From CAIQQQ01 sp037445025 (GTDB lineage: Bacteria; Pseudomonadota; Alphaproteobacteria; Acetobacterales; Acetobacteraceae): 64,000 nt of DNA. This document shows positions 19,649-28,046 of the stretch, in pieces. Positions within the stretch are counted from its first letter, which is position 1. The number at the start of each line of letters is the position of its first letter. The stretch is from the NCBI GenBank assembly GCA_037445025.1, contig JBBILI010000017.1:1-64000 (forward strand), written 5' to 3'. The position numbers were made by a program, and so were the translations under genes. The notes beneath the pieces are model-generated. The model was not told the origin of the DNA. It worked only from the letters and a program-made list of their open reading frames with translations, and searched no databases.

Positions 19649-19954
19649 TCACTCCATCGCACAGACCACCAACTCCCGCCCGTCCAGCAAAGGCGCCGAC
19701 CCCGCCGCAACAACCGGCATCCTTGGATTGGCCCGATGCGCCCGCACCGCCGCCATATCCTTGTAGACCTCGACCAGCATGAGCTTTCCGCTGTCGGGCG
19801 TGCCATCGTCGCGCAGCGGCTGCAGCACGTCGAACCGCTCGCATCCCGGCTCCTCCGCCAGCGTCGCAGCCGCATGCGCGCGCATATGCGCAGTGAACGC
19901 CGCCTCGCTGCCCGGCTTGATCGTGAACGTGACGACGATGCTGATCCGCGACAT
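19649..19954 (-). CDS. Antibiotic-biosynthesis-monooxygenase (ABM) fold protein
   Basis: 101 residues, the usual length of the ABM/YgiN ferredoxin-like family: VTFTIKPGSEAAFTAHMRAHAAATLAEEPGCERFDVLQPL, then LMLVEVYKDMAAVRAHRANP. Members are often small quinone or heme-related monooxygenases, but many have no known substrate. An open frame extends 48 codons upstream, into the GMC gene; the start at 19954 (MSRISIVV) is preferred because GAGGGAG lies about 10 bases before it. It is divergent from the GMC oxidoreductase with 77 bases between, so the two may share control. Confidence 0.85.
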   Translation of the reverse strand: MSRISIVVTFTIKPGSEAAFTAHMRAHAAATLAEEPGCERFDVLQPLRDDGTPDSGKLMLVEVYKDMAAVRAHRANPRMPVVAAGSAPLLDGRELVVCAME

Positions 19955-20031
19955 CTGTTGCTCCCTCGGTGTGTTGCCCGCCATGCTGGTCGCAGAAGCG
20001 GGGCGGGGCAACCGCCGACACAGGAGCGTCC

Positions 20032-21633
20032 ATGGATACGATCGATGCGGATTACGTGGTGGTGGGCGCCGGCTCGGCCGGCTGCGTCGTGGCGGCAAGG
20101 CTCAGCGAGGACCCGTCCGTGCGGGTGGTGCTGCTGGAGGCCGGCGGCCCGGACCGCAACCCCTGGATCCACATCCCGCTCGGCTACGGCAAGACCATCG
20201 CCGACCCGAAGGTCAACTGGTGCTACGAGACGGAGCCCGAGGCCGGCACCGCCAACCGCCGCATGCTGTGGCCGCGCGGCAAGGTGCTGGGCGGCTCGTC
20301 CTCGATCAACGGTCTGCTCTATGTCCGCGGCCAGCAGGCCGATTTCAACCATTGGCGCCAGCTCGGCAACGCCGGCTGGTCCTGGGCGGACGTGCTGCCG
20401 TATTTCCGCCGCTCGGAAGGCGCGCTGGGCGAGGTCGACGAAGCGCTGCACGGCCGCGACGGCCCGCTCACGGTCAGCCCCATCACCGAGCGCCACAAGC
20501 TGTGCGAGGCCTATGTGCAATCGGCGATGGAGCTGGGGATTCCGCATACGACGGACTTCAACGGCGAAACCCAGGACGGGGTGGGCTACTACCACACCAC
20601 GTCGCGCAACGGCCTGCGCGTCTCGGCCGCGCGGGCGTTCCTGCGCCCGGCGATGCGGCGGTCCAATCTGCGGGTGATCACCCAGGCGCTGGCCGAGCGT
20701 GTCACCTTCGCCAACCGCCGCGCCACGGGGGTGGTGTTCAGCGAGCGCGGCAGCCGCAAGCTGGTGCGCGCCGCGCGCGAGGTGGTGCTGTGCGGCGGCG
20801 CCATCAACTCGCCGCAGCTGCTGCTGCTCTCCGGCATCGGCCCCGCCGCCCGGCTGCAGGCGCACGGCATCGCGGTCACCCACGCGCTGGAAGGGGTCGG
20901 GCGCAATCTGCAGGACCATTACCAGACCCGCATCGCCTATCGCTGCACCGAGGCGATCACGGTGAACGACATCTTCCGCAGCAAGGCCAGGATGGCGCAG
21001 GTCGGCCTGCAGTTCCTGCTGACCCGCAAAGGGCCGCTGTCGATCAGCGCGGGGCAGGTGGGCATCTTCACCCGCTCCCGCCCGGAGCTGGACGCGCCGG
21101 ACATCCAGTTCCATTTCATCGTCTTCAGTGCCGACCGCGCCGCCGAGGGGCTGCACAGCTTCCCCGGCTTCACCCAGAACGTCTGCCAGCTGCGCCCGGA
21201 AAGCCGCGGCACGATCACGCTGAAATCGAACGATCCGGCCATGCCGGCCGCCATCCACCCCAACTATCTCGCAACCGAGCGCGACCGGCAGACGATGATC
21301 GACGGGCTGAAGCTGTGCCGGCGCATCGCCGCGCGCCCGCCCATCCGGCGCTACATCGCCGCCGAACACCTGCCGGGCGAGGCGGTGCACAGCGACGACG
21401 ACCTGCTGGACTATGCGCGGGCCTATGGCGCCACGATCTATCATCCCTGCGGCACCGCCAAGATGGGCCAGGACAACATGGCGGTTGTGGATCCGCAGCT
21501 GCGGGTGCACGGCATCGACGGGCTGCGGGTGGCCGATGCCTCGATCATGCCGACCCTGGTCTCGGGCAACACCAACGCGGCGTGCATCATGATCGGCGAA
21601 AAGGCGGCGGATCTTCTGTTAACGGCCAGGTAA
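20032..21633 (+). CDS. GMC-family FAD-dependent oxidoreductase (choline/alcohol dehydrogenase-like)
   Basis: Flavoenzyme oxidising an alcohol, 533 residues. The FAD Rossmann motif is VVVGAGSAGCVVAARLSEDP near the N-terminus with VVLLEAGG following. GKVLGGSSSINGLLYVRG is the GMC signature 1 and GGAINSPQLLLLSGIGP signature 2. The C-terminal block YHPCGTAKMG...VADASIMPTLVSGNTNAACIMIGEKAADLL carries the active-site residues. It is most like BetA/AlkJ dehydrogenases, but no betaine aldehyde dehydrogenase or betaine genes are nearby, so the substrate is open. AGGAG 8 bases before ATG 20032 decides the start over a longer frame from 19969. Confidence 0.92.
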   Translation: MDTIDADYVVVGAGSAGCVVAARLSEDPSVRVVLLEAGGPDRNPWIHIPLGYGKTIADPKVNWCYETEPEAGTANRRMLWPRGKVLGGSSSINGLLYVRGQQADFNHWRQLGNAGWSWADVLPYFRRSEGALGEVDEALHGRDGPLTVSPITERHKLCEAYVQSAMELGIPHTTDFNGETQDGVGYYHTTSRNGLRVSAARAFLRPAMRRSNLRVITQALAERVTFANRRATGVVFSERGSRKLVRAAREVVLCGGAINSPQLLLLSGIGPAARLQAHGIAVTHALEGVGRNLQDHYQTRIAYRCTEAITVNDIFRSKARMAQVGLQFLLTRKGPLSISAGQVGIFTRSRPELDAPDIQFHFIVFSADRAAEGLHSFPGFTQNVCQLRPESRGTITLKSNDPAMPAAIHPNYLATERDRQTMIDGLKLCRRIAARPPIRRYIAAEHLPGEAVHSDDDLLDYARAYGATIYHPCGTAKMGQDNMAVVDPQLRVHGIDGLRVADASIMPTLVSGNTNAACIMIGEKAADLLLTAR

Positions 21634-21803
21634 TGCGATTATCAACGGTCTGTTCAGATTTTCAGGGCAGAGATTCATGCTGGGGTGTTCGAAAGGGTGG
21701 GGGTGAAACGGCTTTATTCTCCTGTTGATCCGCCAACGCGGCAGATTGGCTGGACAGAATCTGGCTGTGATGGATTACACTGCTGGCCTGAGGAGGCCTG
21801 AAC

Positions 21804-22544
21804 TTGCAGCGTGAAATCCTGAACGTGGCGACGGCCTGCCAGCTTCCCGGATTTCGCTATGTGAGGTTCGCGCCGGTTCCGATTGTGGTGCGGCCTCCGA
21901 CACCAGAAGCTGTGCCTGAACCCGAGCCTCTGGAAGAAACTGGCCCCGAAACGGTCCTGTCAGATCTCCCGTCACCGATGTCTGAGGCTGTGTCGATGGA
22001 AGCGCTGCCGGAGGCGGCTGCTGCACCGGTCTCGGACAAGCACATTGACATGCCGGCGCCGGACATGACGACCCCGGCGCCGATCATCCCGGCGCACAAA
22101 GTCATTGCGCAAAAGGTCGCCCTCCCCAAAGTCGTGGCTCCCAAAGTCGCGGCTCTCAAAGCCACGGAGCCCGAAATCCCCGCCGCTCCGGCCGTCGTTG
22201 AGACCCAAGCCGCGGCTCCGCCGGTGCCTCGCCAGTTTGCCCTGCTGGTGGAACTGGATCAGTCGATCGCGGCCCGCACCCCGGCCCGCCAGGGCGGGCG
22301 CAGCCTGCGTGGCCTGACGGTCGGGCCGAATGCGCCGGGGGTGCCGGAGCTGCCGCTGATCAACCGGGCCATCCGCACCGCCCGCGTGCCGGTCGCACCA
22401 CCGGTCGCCGAGGCGGGCGCGCCGGAGACCGAGACGGTCGAGCCCGCCTTGCTCGCCGAAGTCATCGCCACGCTGCAACGCCGTGCCGCCCCCAATGCCG
22501 CCTCCCCCGCCGCCCGTCGCCAGCGACCCAGCAGGACTCCCTAG
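21804..22544 (+). CDS. Proline/alanine-rich protein of the cellulose operon, unassigned (BcsO/BcsP-like position)
   Basis: 246 residues; TTG start with GAGGAGG upstream. The first 30 residues (MQREILNVATACQLPGFRYVRFAPV) look folded. Residues 30-150 are Pro/Ala/Val/Glu-rich with a short reiterated pattern (KVALPKVVAPKVAALKATEPE). The end is basic (ARRQRPSRTP). No membrane helix or enzyme motif. It ends 3 bases before bcsQ, so it is the first gene of the cellulose operon. Proline-rich proteins of unknown function (BcsO, BcsP) sit at this place in other cellulose operons, but I see no sequence match that would justify a name. It may scaffold or localise the synthase. Confidence 0.6.
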   Translation: MQREILNVATACQLPGFRYVRFAPVPIVVRPPTPEAVPEPEPLEETGPETVLSDLPSPMSEAVSMEALPEAAAAPVSDKHIDMPAPDMTTPAPIIPAHKVIAQKVALPKVVAPKVAALKATEPEIPAAPAVVETQAAAPPVPRQFALLVELDQSIAARTPARQGGRSLRGLTVGPNAPGVPELPLINRAIRTARVPVAPPVAEAGAPETETVEPALLAEVIATLQRRAAPNAASPAARRQRPSRTP

Positions 22545-22547
22545 ACC

Positions 22548-23372
22548 ATGCCCCTGATCGCGCTCAGTTCGCCCAAGGGTGGTGTCGGCAAGACCACGAT
22601 CGCGGCCCATGTCGCGGCCCTGCTGCGCGGCCGCGGCTACAGCGTGATCGCCATCGATCTCGACCCGCAGAACGCGCTGCGCCTGCATCTCGGCCTGCCG
22701 ATGAGCGCCGAGGCAGGCTTCATGAACCAGATCGACCTCCGGCCGGACTGGCGGCACACGGCGATGAAGGCCCCCAGCGGCGTCAACGTGCTGCCGTTCG
22801 GCGCCATCGATCCGCGCCGCGTGCTGGAACTCGCCGGCCTGCTGTTCGCCGAACCGGAGCTGCTGGCCGCCCCGCTGCGCGACATGATGGCCGTGCCCGG
22901 CACCGTGGTGGTGCTGGACCTGCCGCCCGGCCACGGCGCCGCCCTGGAGGCGGTGCTGCCGCTGGTCGATCTGATCTGCCTCGTGCTGCTGGCCGATGCC
23001 GGCAGCGCAGCACTGCTGCCGCAGGTGGTGTCAGGCCAGGTGTTCGGCCGCGGCACCCTGGCCGGCCGCTTCGTGGAGCGCATGGGTGTGGTGATGAACC
23101 AGGCCGATTTCGGCAATCCGCTCAGCGCCGCCGTGATGGACTGCGCCATCCGCGCCCTCGGCCACAGGCTGCTCGGCGCCGTCTGCCATGACCCCGCGCT
23201 GGCCGAGGCGCTGGCGGAGAAGCGCATGCTGACCGTAGGCGAGTCCGGCGCCGGCGAGGATCTGGCCGTGCTGACCGATCGTATCGTGAGCCTGCTGCGC
23301 CTGCCGCCGCCGGCCCCGGTGCCGGCCACCGGCACCGCGTTTCCCGCCCTGTCCGAGTGGGGGCTGCGCTGA
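22548..23372 (+). CDS. bcsQ: Cellulose synthase accessory ParA/MinD-like ATPase BcsQ
   Basis: 274 residues of the SIMIBI ATPase class. Deviant Walker A SPKGGVGKTT is at 8-17, the switch region AIDLDPQNALRLHLGL follows, and VVVLDLPPGH is the Walker B-like strand. In cellulose operons BcsQ (YhjQ) helps to localise or assemble the synthase at the inner membrane. Identification as BcsQ rests on position (between the proline-rich gene and bcsA) together with FMNQIDLRPDW and PSGVNVLPFG, which fit the family. The stop overlaps the bcsA ATG (TGATG at 23370-23374). Confidence 0.88.
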   Translation: MPLIALSSPKGGVGKTTIAAHVAALLRGRGYSVIAIDLDPQNALRLHLGLPMSAEAGFMNQIDLRPDWRHTAMKAPSGVNVLPFGAIDPRRVLELAGLLFAEPELLAAPLRDMMAVPGTVVVLDLPPGHGAALEAVLPLVDLICLVLLADAGSAALLPQVVSGQVFGRGTLAGRFVERMGVVMNQADFGNPLSAAVMDCAIRALGHRLLGAVCHDPALAEALAEKRMLTVGESGAGEDLAVLTDRIVSLLRLPPPAPVPATGTAFPALSEWGLR

Positions 23373-26300
23373 TGGGCCCGCAGGTCACCGTCCTCGCCCC
23401 CATCAACCCGCGCCTGCCCGCCTGGGGGCGGCTGCTCCGGCTGGTGTCGATCAATCTCGGCCTGCTCTGCTTCATCACCATGGTGACGGTGCCGATGGAC
23501 GCCGTGCAGCAGTCGATGCTGACCCTGGCCGGCATCGCCATCTACCTGGTGATCGACCGGTTCTTCAAATCCCGCCAGGCGTCGCTGGTGCTGGTGGTGC
23601 TCTCGGTCACCATCACCTCGCGCTATCTGTTCTGGCGGCTGACCGACACGCTGGTGTTCGAACACGTGTTCCAGAGCATCCTCGCCCTCGGCCTGATGGG
23701 GGCCGAGATCTATGCCGGCTGCCTGCTCACCCTGTCCTATCTGCAGACCGCCTATCCGCTGGAGCGCAAGCCGGTGCCGCTGCCGGCCGACCCGCAGGAC
23801 TGGCCGACGATCGATGTCTACATCCCCAGCTACAACGAATCACTCGACCTGGTGCGCCCCACCGTCTTCGCCGCGATGGGCATGGACTGGCCGCGTGACA
23901 AGATGAAAGTGTGGATCCTCGATGACGGCCGTCGTGAGGATTTCCGCAAATTCGCCGAGGAGGCCGGCTGCGGTTACATCATCCGCCCGGACAACAAGGG
24001 GGCCAAGGCCGGCAATCTCAACCACGCCATGCGCCACACCGACGGCGAATACATCGCCATCTTCGACTGCGACCACGCGCCCACCCGCGCCTTCCTGCAG
24101 CTCACCGTCGGCTGGCTGGTGCGCGACGCGCGGATCGCCCTGGTGCAGACGCCGCATCATTTCTACTCGCCCGATCCGTTCGAGCGGAACCTCGCCCGCA
24201 AGCGGCCGGTGCCCAACGAAGGCCTGCTGTTCTACGGCCTGACCCAGCAGGGCAACGACATGTGGAACGCCGCGTTCTTCTGCGGCTCCTGCGCGGTCAT
24301 CCGCCGCACGGCGCTGGAAGAGATCGGCGGCGTGCCGCACCAGACCGTCACCGAGGACTGCCATTGCGCCTTCCTGCTGCAGCAGCGCGGCTGGCACACG
24401 GCTTTCCTGCGCGTGCCGCTGGCGGCGGGGCTGGCCACCGAACGGCTCGCGCTGCATGTCGGCCAGCGCATGCGCTGGGCGCGCGGCATGCTGCAGATCA
24501 TGCGCCAGGAGAACACGCTGTTCGCGCCGGGCCTGCTGCTGCACCAGCGGCTGTGCTACTTCACCTCCGGCTTCTCCTTCATGTTCGCGCTGCCGCGCAT
24601 CGTCTTCCTCACCTCGCCGCTGGCCTTCCTGTTCTTCGGCCAGAGCGTCATCGCCGCCTCGCCGCTGGCGATCATCGCCTATGCCGGCTCGCACATGTTC
24701 CATTCGGTGGCGACGACGTCGCGCCTCAACGGCCGCAACCGGCACTCCTTCTGGGCGGAGATCTACGAGGCCTCGCTGGCCGTGCCGCTGCTGCCGGTGA
24801 CGATCCTGACCCTGCTGGACCCCAAGAAGGGCAAGTTCAACGTCACCGACAAAGGCGGCACGCTGGACGAAGGCTATCTCGACACCAAGGCGGTGCTGCC
24901 CAATCTCATCCTGCTGTTCCTGCTGGTGGTGGCCTTCCTGATCGGCCTGTTCGGCATCGCCACCACCTCCGGCCTGCCGTTCCAGGCCTATCTGCTCAAC
25001 ACCATCTGGTGCGGCATGTGCCTCATCCCGGTCTCGGCCAGCATCGCCGTCGGCCGCGAGCGCGAGCAGTCCCGCCACCACGCGCGGGTGGACGCCGATG
25101 TGCCGGTGGAGCTGCACGTGGCAAACGGCACCGTCATTCCCTGCCGCAGCACCAACATCTCGCTCTCCGGCGCCAGGCTCGCAATCGACCGGCCGCTGGG
25201 GCTGGCGGACGGCGACGCGGTGCGGGTGGTGTTCCACACCTGCGGCGAGGAGATCGCGCTGCGCGGCAACGTGCTGCACTGGGAGGGGTCGGACGCGTTC
25301 CTGACCTTCACCATCGAAACGATGCAGGAGCAGTCCGACGTGGCGCGGCTGTTCTTCGGACGCCCCGACGCCTGGCTGCACTGGGATCACTGGCCGAAGG
25401 ACAAGCCGCTGGGCGCGCTCAAGGATGTGGTGATGGCGACATCGGAGGCGGTGTTCCGCAAATACCGCTTCGGCACGGTCAAGCACGCCAAGCGCGCCGC
25501 GGCGCCGCAGGCCAAGGTGCGGGTCTCCAACGTGCTCCCGCCGCGTGCGGCCTCGTCCGCGCCTGCCGATCCGTCACCTGCGGCGGCCGACCCGGTCGCG
25601 GCACCCGCGATGGTGACACAGCCTCGGGTCACCGCCGGTGGCGTGGCTGGCGTGGTTCTGGCGCTGGTGATGCTGGCGGCTCCGGCTGCAGCGCAACCTT
25701 TGCCGCTGCCGCCCACAACCCCGCCGAGCGTGCAACTCACCACGCCGCCGCCAGCTTTCTCCGCCATGCCGTCCACACCCCCCACGGCCATCACACCGCC
25801 GTCCGTTGCAGTGCCATCCGTCGCCCCGCCCGTGCCATCCGCGCCCCCCGCGCCGGTGGCGGCCGCCCCGGCCCGGCCCGCCGCCGCTGCCGCCCGGCGC
25901 GCGCGACGTGAAGCTCACCCTGCGCGACCTCGGCGCAGGCGGGCCGCTGCAGATGCGCGGCATCACCGATCTGCAGGGCGTGCTGTTCGGCCTGCGCGCC
26001 GACGAGGTGGTCACCGCCGCCCATCTCAGCGTCATGGGCGGCTCCTCGCCCGCGCTGATTCCCTCGCTGAGCCAGATCGCGATCACCCTCAACGAGCAAT
26101 CCGTCGGCACCATCGCGCTGGACCCGACACGCCAGACCTTCGGCCCGCTGGAATACGATCTCGACCCGCTGTTCTTCAGCGAGCTCAACCGCCTGAACTT
26201 CCGCTTCTCCGGCCGCTACGCCGTCGACTGCAACGACCCGCTCTCCGGCCTGCTCTGGGCCACGGTGTCCGATCTCTCGACGGTGACGATGCGCATCGAG

Positions 26301-26752
26301 CGTCTGCCGCAAAGCCGCGACCTCGCCCGGCTGCCCGAGCCGCTGTTCGATCACCGGGTGCTGCGCGGCGAGCTGAACCTGCCCTTCGTGCTGCCCGAGA
26401 CGATCGGGCCGGCCGGGCTGCGCGCGGCCGCCATCGCCGCGTCCTGGTTCGCCGAACTGGCGGATTACCGGGGCGCCACCTTCCCCGTCTCCCGCACCGC
26501 GCCGGCGCAGGGCAACGCCGTCGTGCTCGCCGCCGGCGCCGACGCGCAGGCCCTGCTGCCGCGGCTGGACGGGCCGACCATCGCCCTGATCGCCAATCCC
26601 AGCGATCCGTTCGGCACCCTGCTGGTCATCGCCGGGCGCACCGAGCAGGAGCTTGGCATCGCCGCCACCGGGCTCGCCATCAACCATGCCGGCCTCACCG
26701 GCACATCGGCCGTGGTGCAGCAGGCCATCGCCCCCGGCCGCGTGCCCTATGA
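23372..26752 (+). CDS. bcsA: Cellulose synthase catalytic subunit BcsA; frame continues into BcsB leader without a stop
   Basis: Processive inner-membrane GT2 enzyme that polymerises UDP-glucose into beta-1,4-glucan and pushes it through its own channel. Visible elements: N-terminal membrane helices, VYIPSYNES, WILDDGRREDF, IFDCDHAPTRAF (DxD), TEDCHCAF (TED), QRMRWARG (QxxRW), the gating loop KFNVTDKGG, more helices, and a PilZ domain with RHHAR and NISLSGARL for c-di-GMP. About 746 residues, the normal length of a separate BcsA, precede MVTQPRVTAGG, a signal-peptide-like segment in the same frame. No stop lies between, so as sequenced the frame runs on to 26752; from about 25900 that part is only the wrong frame of bcsB. 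See the junction entry. ATG 23372 is chosen from the overlap with bcsQ. Confidence 0.9.
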   Translation: MGPQVTVLAPINPRLPAWGRLLRLVSINLGLLCFITMVTVPMDAVQQSMLTLAGIAIYLVIDRFFKSRQASLVLVVLSVTITSRYLFWRLTDTLVFEHVFQSILALGLMGAEIYAGCLLTLSYLQTAYPLERKPVPLPADPQDWPTIDVYIPSYNESLDLVRPTVFAAMGMDWPRDKMKVWILDDGRREDFRKFAEEAGCGYIIRPDNKGAKAGNLNHAMRHTDGEYIAIFDCDHAPTRAFLQLTVGWLVRDARIALVQTPHHFYSPDPFERNLARKRPVPNEGLLFYGLTQQGNDMWNAAFFCGSCAVIRRTALEEIGGVPHQTVTEDCHCAFLLQQRGWHTAFLRVPLAAGLATERLALHVGQRMRWARGMLQIMRQENTLFAPGLLLHQRLCYFTSGFSFMFALPRIVFLTSPLAFLFFGQSVIAASPLAIIAYAGSHMFHSVATTSRLNGRNRHSFWAEIYEASLAVPLLPVTILTLLDPKKGKFNVTDKGGTLDEGYLDTKAVLPNLILLFLLVVAFLIGLFGIATTSGLPFQAYLLNTIWCGMCLIPVSASIAVGREREQSRHHARVDADVPVELHVANGTVIPCRSTNISLSGARLAIDRPLGLADGDAVRVVFHTCGEEIALRGNVLHWEGSDAFLTFTIETMQEQSDVARLFFGRPDAWLHWDHWPKDKPLGALKDVVMATSEAVFRKYRFGTVKHAKRAAAPQAKVRVSNVLPPRAASSAPADPSPAAADPVAAPAMVTQPRVTAGGVAGVVLALVMLAAPAAAQPLPLPPTTPPSVQLTTPPPAFSAMPSTPPTAITPPSVAVPSVAPPVPSAPPAPVAAAPARPAAAAARRARREAHPARPRRRRAAADARHHRSAGRAVRPARRRGGHRRPSQRHGRLLARADSLAEPDRDHPQRAIRRHHRAGPDTPDLRPAGIRSRPAVLQRAQPPELPLLRPLRRRLQRPALRPALGHGVRSLDGDDAHRASAAKPRPRPAARAAVRSPGAARRAEPALRAARDDRAGRAARGRHRRVLVRRTGGLPGRHLPRLPHRAGAGQRRRARRRRRRAGPAAAAGRADHRPDRQSQRSVRHPAGHRRAHRAGAWHRRHRARHQPCRPHRHIGRGAAGHRPRPRAL
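25610..25905 (+). other. bcsA-bcsB junction: in-frame signal-peptide remnant, Pro/Ala linker and apparent +1 frameshift
   Basis: In the bcsA frame, codon 747 (ATG 25610) begins MVTQPRVTAGG, then a hydrophobic stretch (VVLALVMLAAPAAAQ) and a Pro-rich linker, exactly how a BcsB N-terminus looks. Mature BcsB (RDVKLTLRDLGAGG) is in the frame one base further on. Removing one base between about 25841 and 25895, for example from the C6 run at 25844-25849, would join everything into one ~1,557-residue protein, close to the 1,550-residue AcsAB polyprotein of Komagataeibacter. Confidence 0.65.
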
Positions 26753-28046
26753 CGCGCCGCGCTGGCTGCCCGCCAACGGACCGGTGACGTTCGGCTCGCT
26801 GGTCGACCGCTCGGAGCTGCAATCCAACGGGTTCACGCCGGGACCCATCCGCATTCCGCTGCGCACCGCGCCGGACCTGTTCACCTGGCGCAACGGCAGC
26901 CTGCCGGTGCACATCAACTTCCGCGCCCCCCCCGAGCCGATCGCAGACGTGTCGGTGAGCCGGCTCGACGTGTCGCTGTCCAACGCCTATCTCCGCTCGT
27001 TCCCGCTGGCCGATGGGCCGGAATGGCCGCCGCTGGCCTGGATCGCGGCGCAGTGGCAGAGCCTGTTCGGCGGCCCGCCGGCGGTGCACACCGGCAATGT
27101 CGGCCTGCCGCCCTACCTGCTGTTCGGCCGCGACGAGCTGCAGCTGCGCTTTGACATGCGCCCGATGGCGCGTGGCGACTGCACCGCGATCCCGGGCGAT
27201 ATCCGCGCCTCGGTCGATCCTGACAGCACGGTCGACATCAGCCATGCCTGGCGGTTCCAGCGCATGCCCAATGTCGGCCTGTTCGCCAGCGCCGGCTTCC
27301 CGTTCACCAAGCTCGCCGACCTCTCCAGCACGGCCGCCGTGATGCCGGAGCACCCGAACACGATCGAGGAAGGCGCGTTCCTCGACACGATCGGCTATCT
27401 CGCCAACATCGTGGGTGTGCCGTCGACCGGGCTTCTGGTCGTGCAGCCGGGCACGCTGGCCACAGCCGCGAGCAAGGACCTCATCGTGTTCGGCTCGCTG
27501 TCCCGCCAGCCCGCCCTGGCCACGCTGCTGAAAGGCGGCAACATCCAGGTGCAGGACGGCAAGCTCACCGCCGCCCTGCCGGACATGCTGCAGGACATCC
27601 GCTCGATCCTGGTCACCAACGCCCCGGACCATGCCGAACGCGGCCGCGTCGTGCTCGCGCTCAACGAGGCCGGGGACGGCATGGGCGCCATCATCGGCGT
27701 GGAAAGCAAGCTGCAACCCGGCCGCTCGGTGGTGGCGGTGACCGGACTGACCCCCGCCGCCATGGCCGAGACGGTCGGAATCCTGCGCGACCCCGAGCAG
27801 TCCGGCAAGATCCAGGGCGATATCAGCATCGAGACCGGCGGACGCGTGTCGGCATTCCGCGCCTCGGAGAACTACGAGGTCGGCGACCTGCCGTTCTGGC
27901 TGCGCGCCCAGCTGCTGATCGGCGGCCGGCCGGAACGGGCGGCCCTGCTGCTGTTGGCCACCGCCTGCCTGCTCGGCATTCCGTTCTTCTGGATGCTGCG
28001 CCGCCGGGCCGCGATGCGCATGCGCGCCCGGAGCTTCAAATCGTGA
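25806..28046 (+). CDS. bcsB: Cellulose synthase regulatory/periplasmic subunit BcsB (5' end affected by frameshift)
   Basis: Periplasmic partner of BcsA that guides the glucan, anchored by one C-terminal helix (AALLLLATACLLGIPFFWML) next to the synthase. RDVKLTLRDLGAGGPLQMRG, LQGVLFGLRADEVVTAAHL, TLNEQSVGT, FGPLEYDLDPLFF and PNPSD-like ANPSDPFGTLLVI match BcsB domains. The frame can only start at a TTG at 25806, giving an Arg/Pro-rich non-signal leader (MQCHPSPRPCHPRPP). The expected signal peptide is instead in the bcsA frame at 25610. So the true protein is either the second half of a BcsAB fusion with an indel in this sequence, or a damaged gene. The stop overlaps the bcsC GTG (GTGA). Confidence 0.88.
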   Translation: MQCHPSPRPCHPRPPRRWRPPRPGPPPLPPGARDVKLTLRDLGAGGPLQMRGITDLQGVLFGLRADEVVTAAHLSVMGGSSPALIPSLSQIAITLNEQSVGTIALDPTRQTFGPLEYDLDPLFFSELNRLNFRFSGRYAVDCNDPLSGLLWATVSDLSTVTMRIERLPQSRDLARLPEPLFDHRVLRGELNLPFVLPETIGPAGLRAAAIAASWFAELADYRGATFPVSRTAPAQGNAVVLAAGADAQALLPRLDGPTIALIANPSDPFGTLLVIAGRTEQELGIAATGLAINHAGLTGTSAVVQQAIAPGRVPYDAPRWLPANGPVTFGSLVDRSELQSNGFTPGPIRIPLRTAPDLFTWRNGSLPVHINFRAPPEPIADVSVSRLDVSLSNAYLRSFPLADGPEWPPLAWIAAQWQSLFGGPPAVHTGNVGLPPYLLFGRDELQLRFDMRPMARGDCTAIPGDIRASVDPDSTVDISHAWRFQRMPNVGLFASAGFPFTKLADLSSTAAVMPEHPNTIEEGAFLDTIGYLANIVGVPSTGLLVVQPGTLATAASKDLIVFGSLSRQPALATLLKGGNIQVQDGKLTAALPDMLQDIRSILVTNAPDHAERGRVVLALNEAGDGMGAIIGVESKLQPGRSVVAVTGLTPAAMAETVGILRDPEQSGKIQGDISIETGGRVSAFRASENYEVGDLPFWLRAQLLIGGRPERAALLLLATACLLGIPFFWMLRRRAAMRMRARSFKS

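Noticed and set aside
25841..25895. Programmed +1 frameshift joining BcsA and BcsB
   Set aside because: No slippery codon with a stop or stimulatory structure was recognised; an indel in a GC-rich run is the simpler explanation.
25905..26752. Last ~280 codons of the bcsA frame as a real protein part
   Set aside because: The residues are His/Arg-rich and unlike any BcsA; the same DNA in the next frame encodes well-conserved BcsB.
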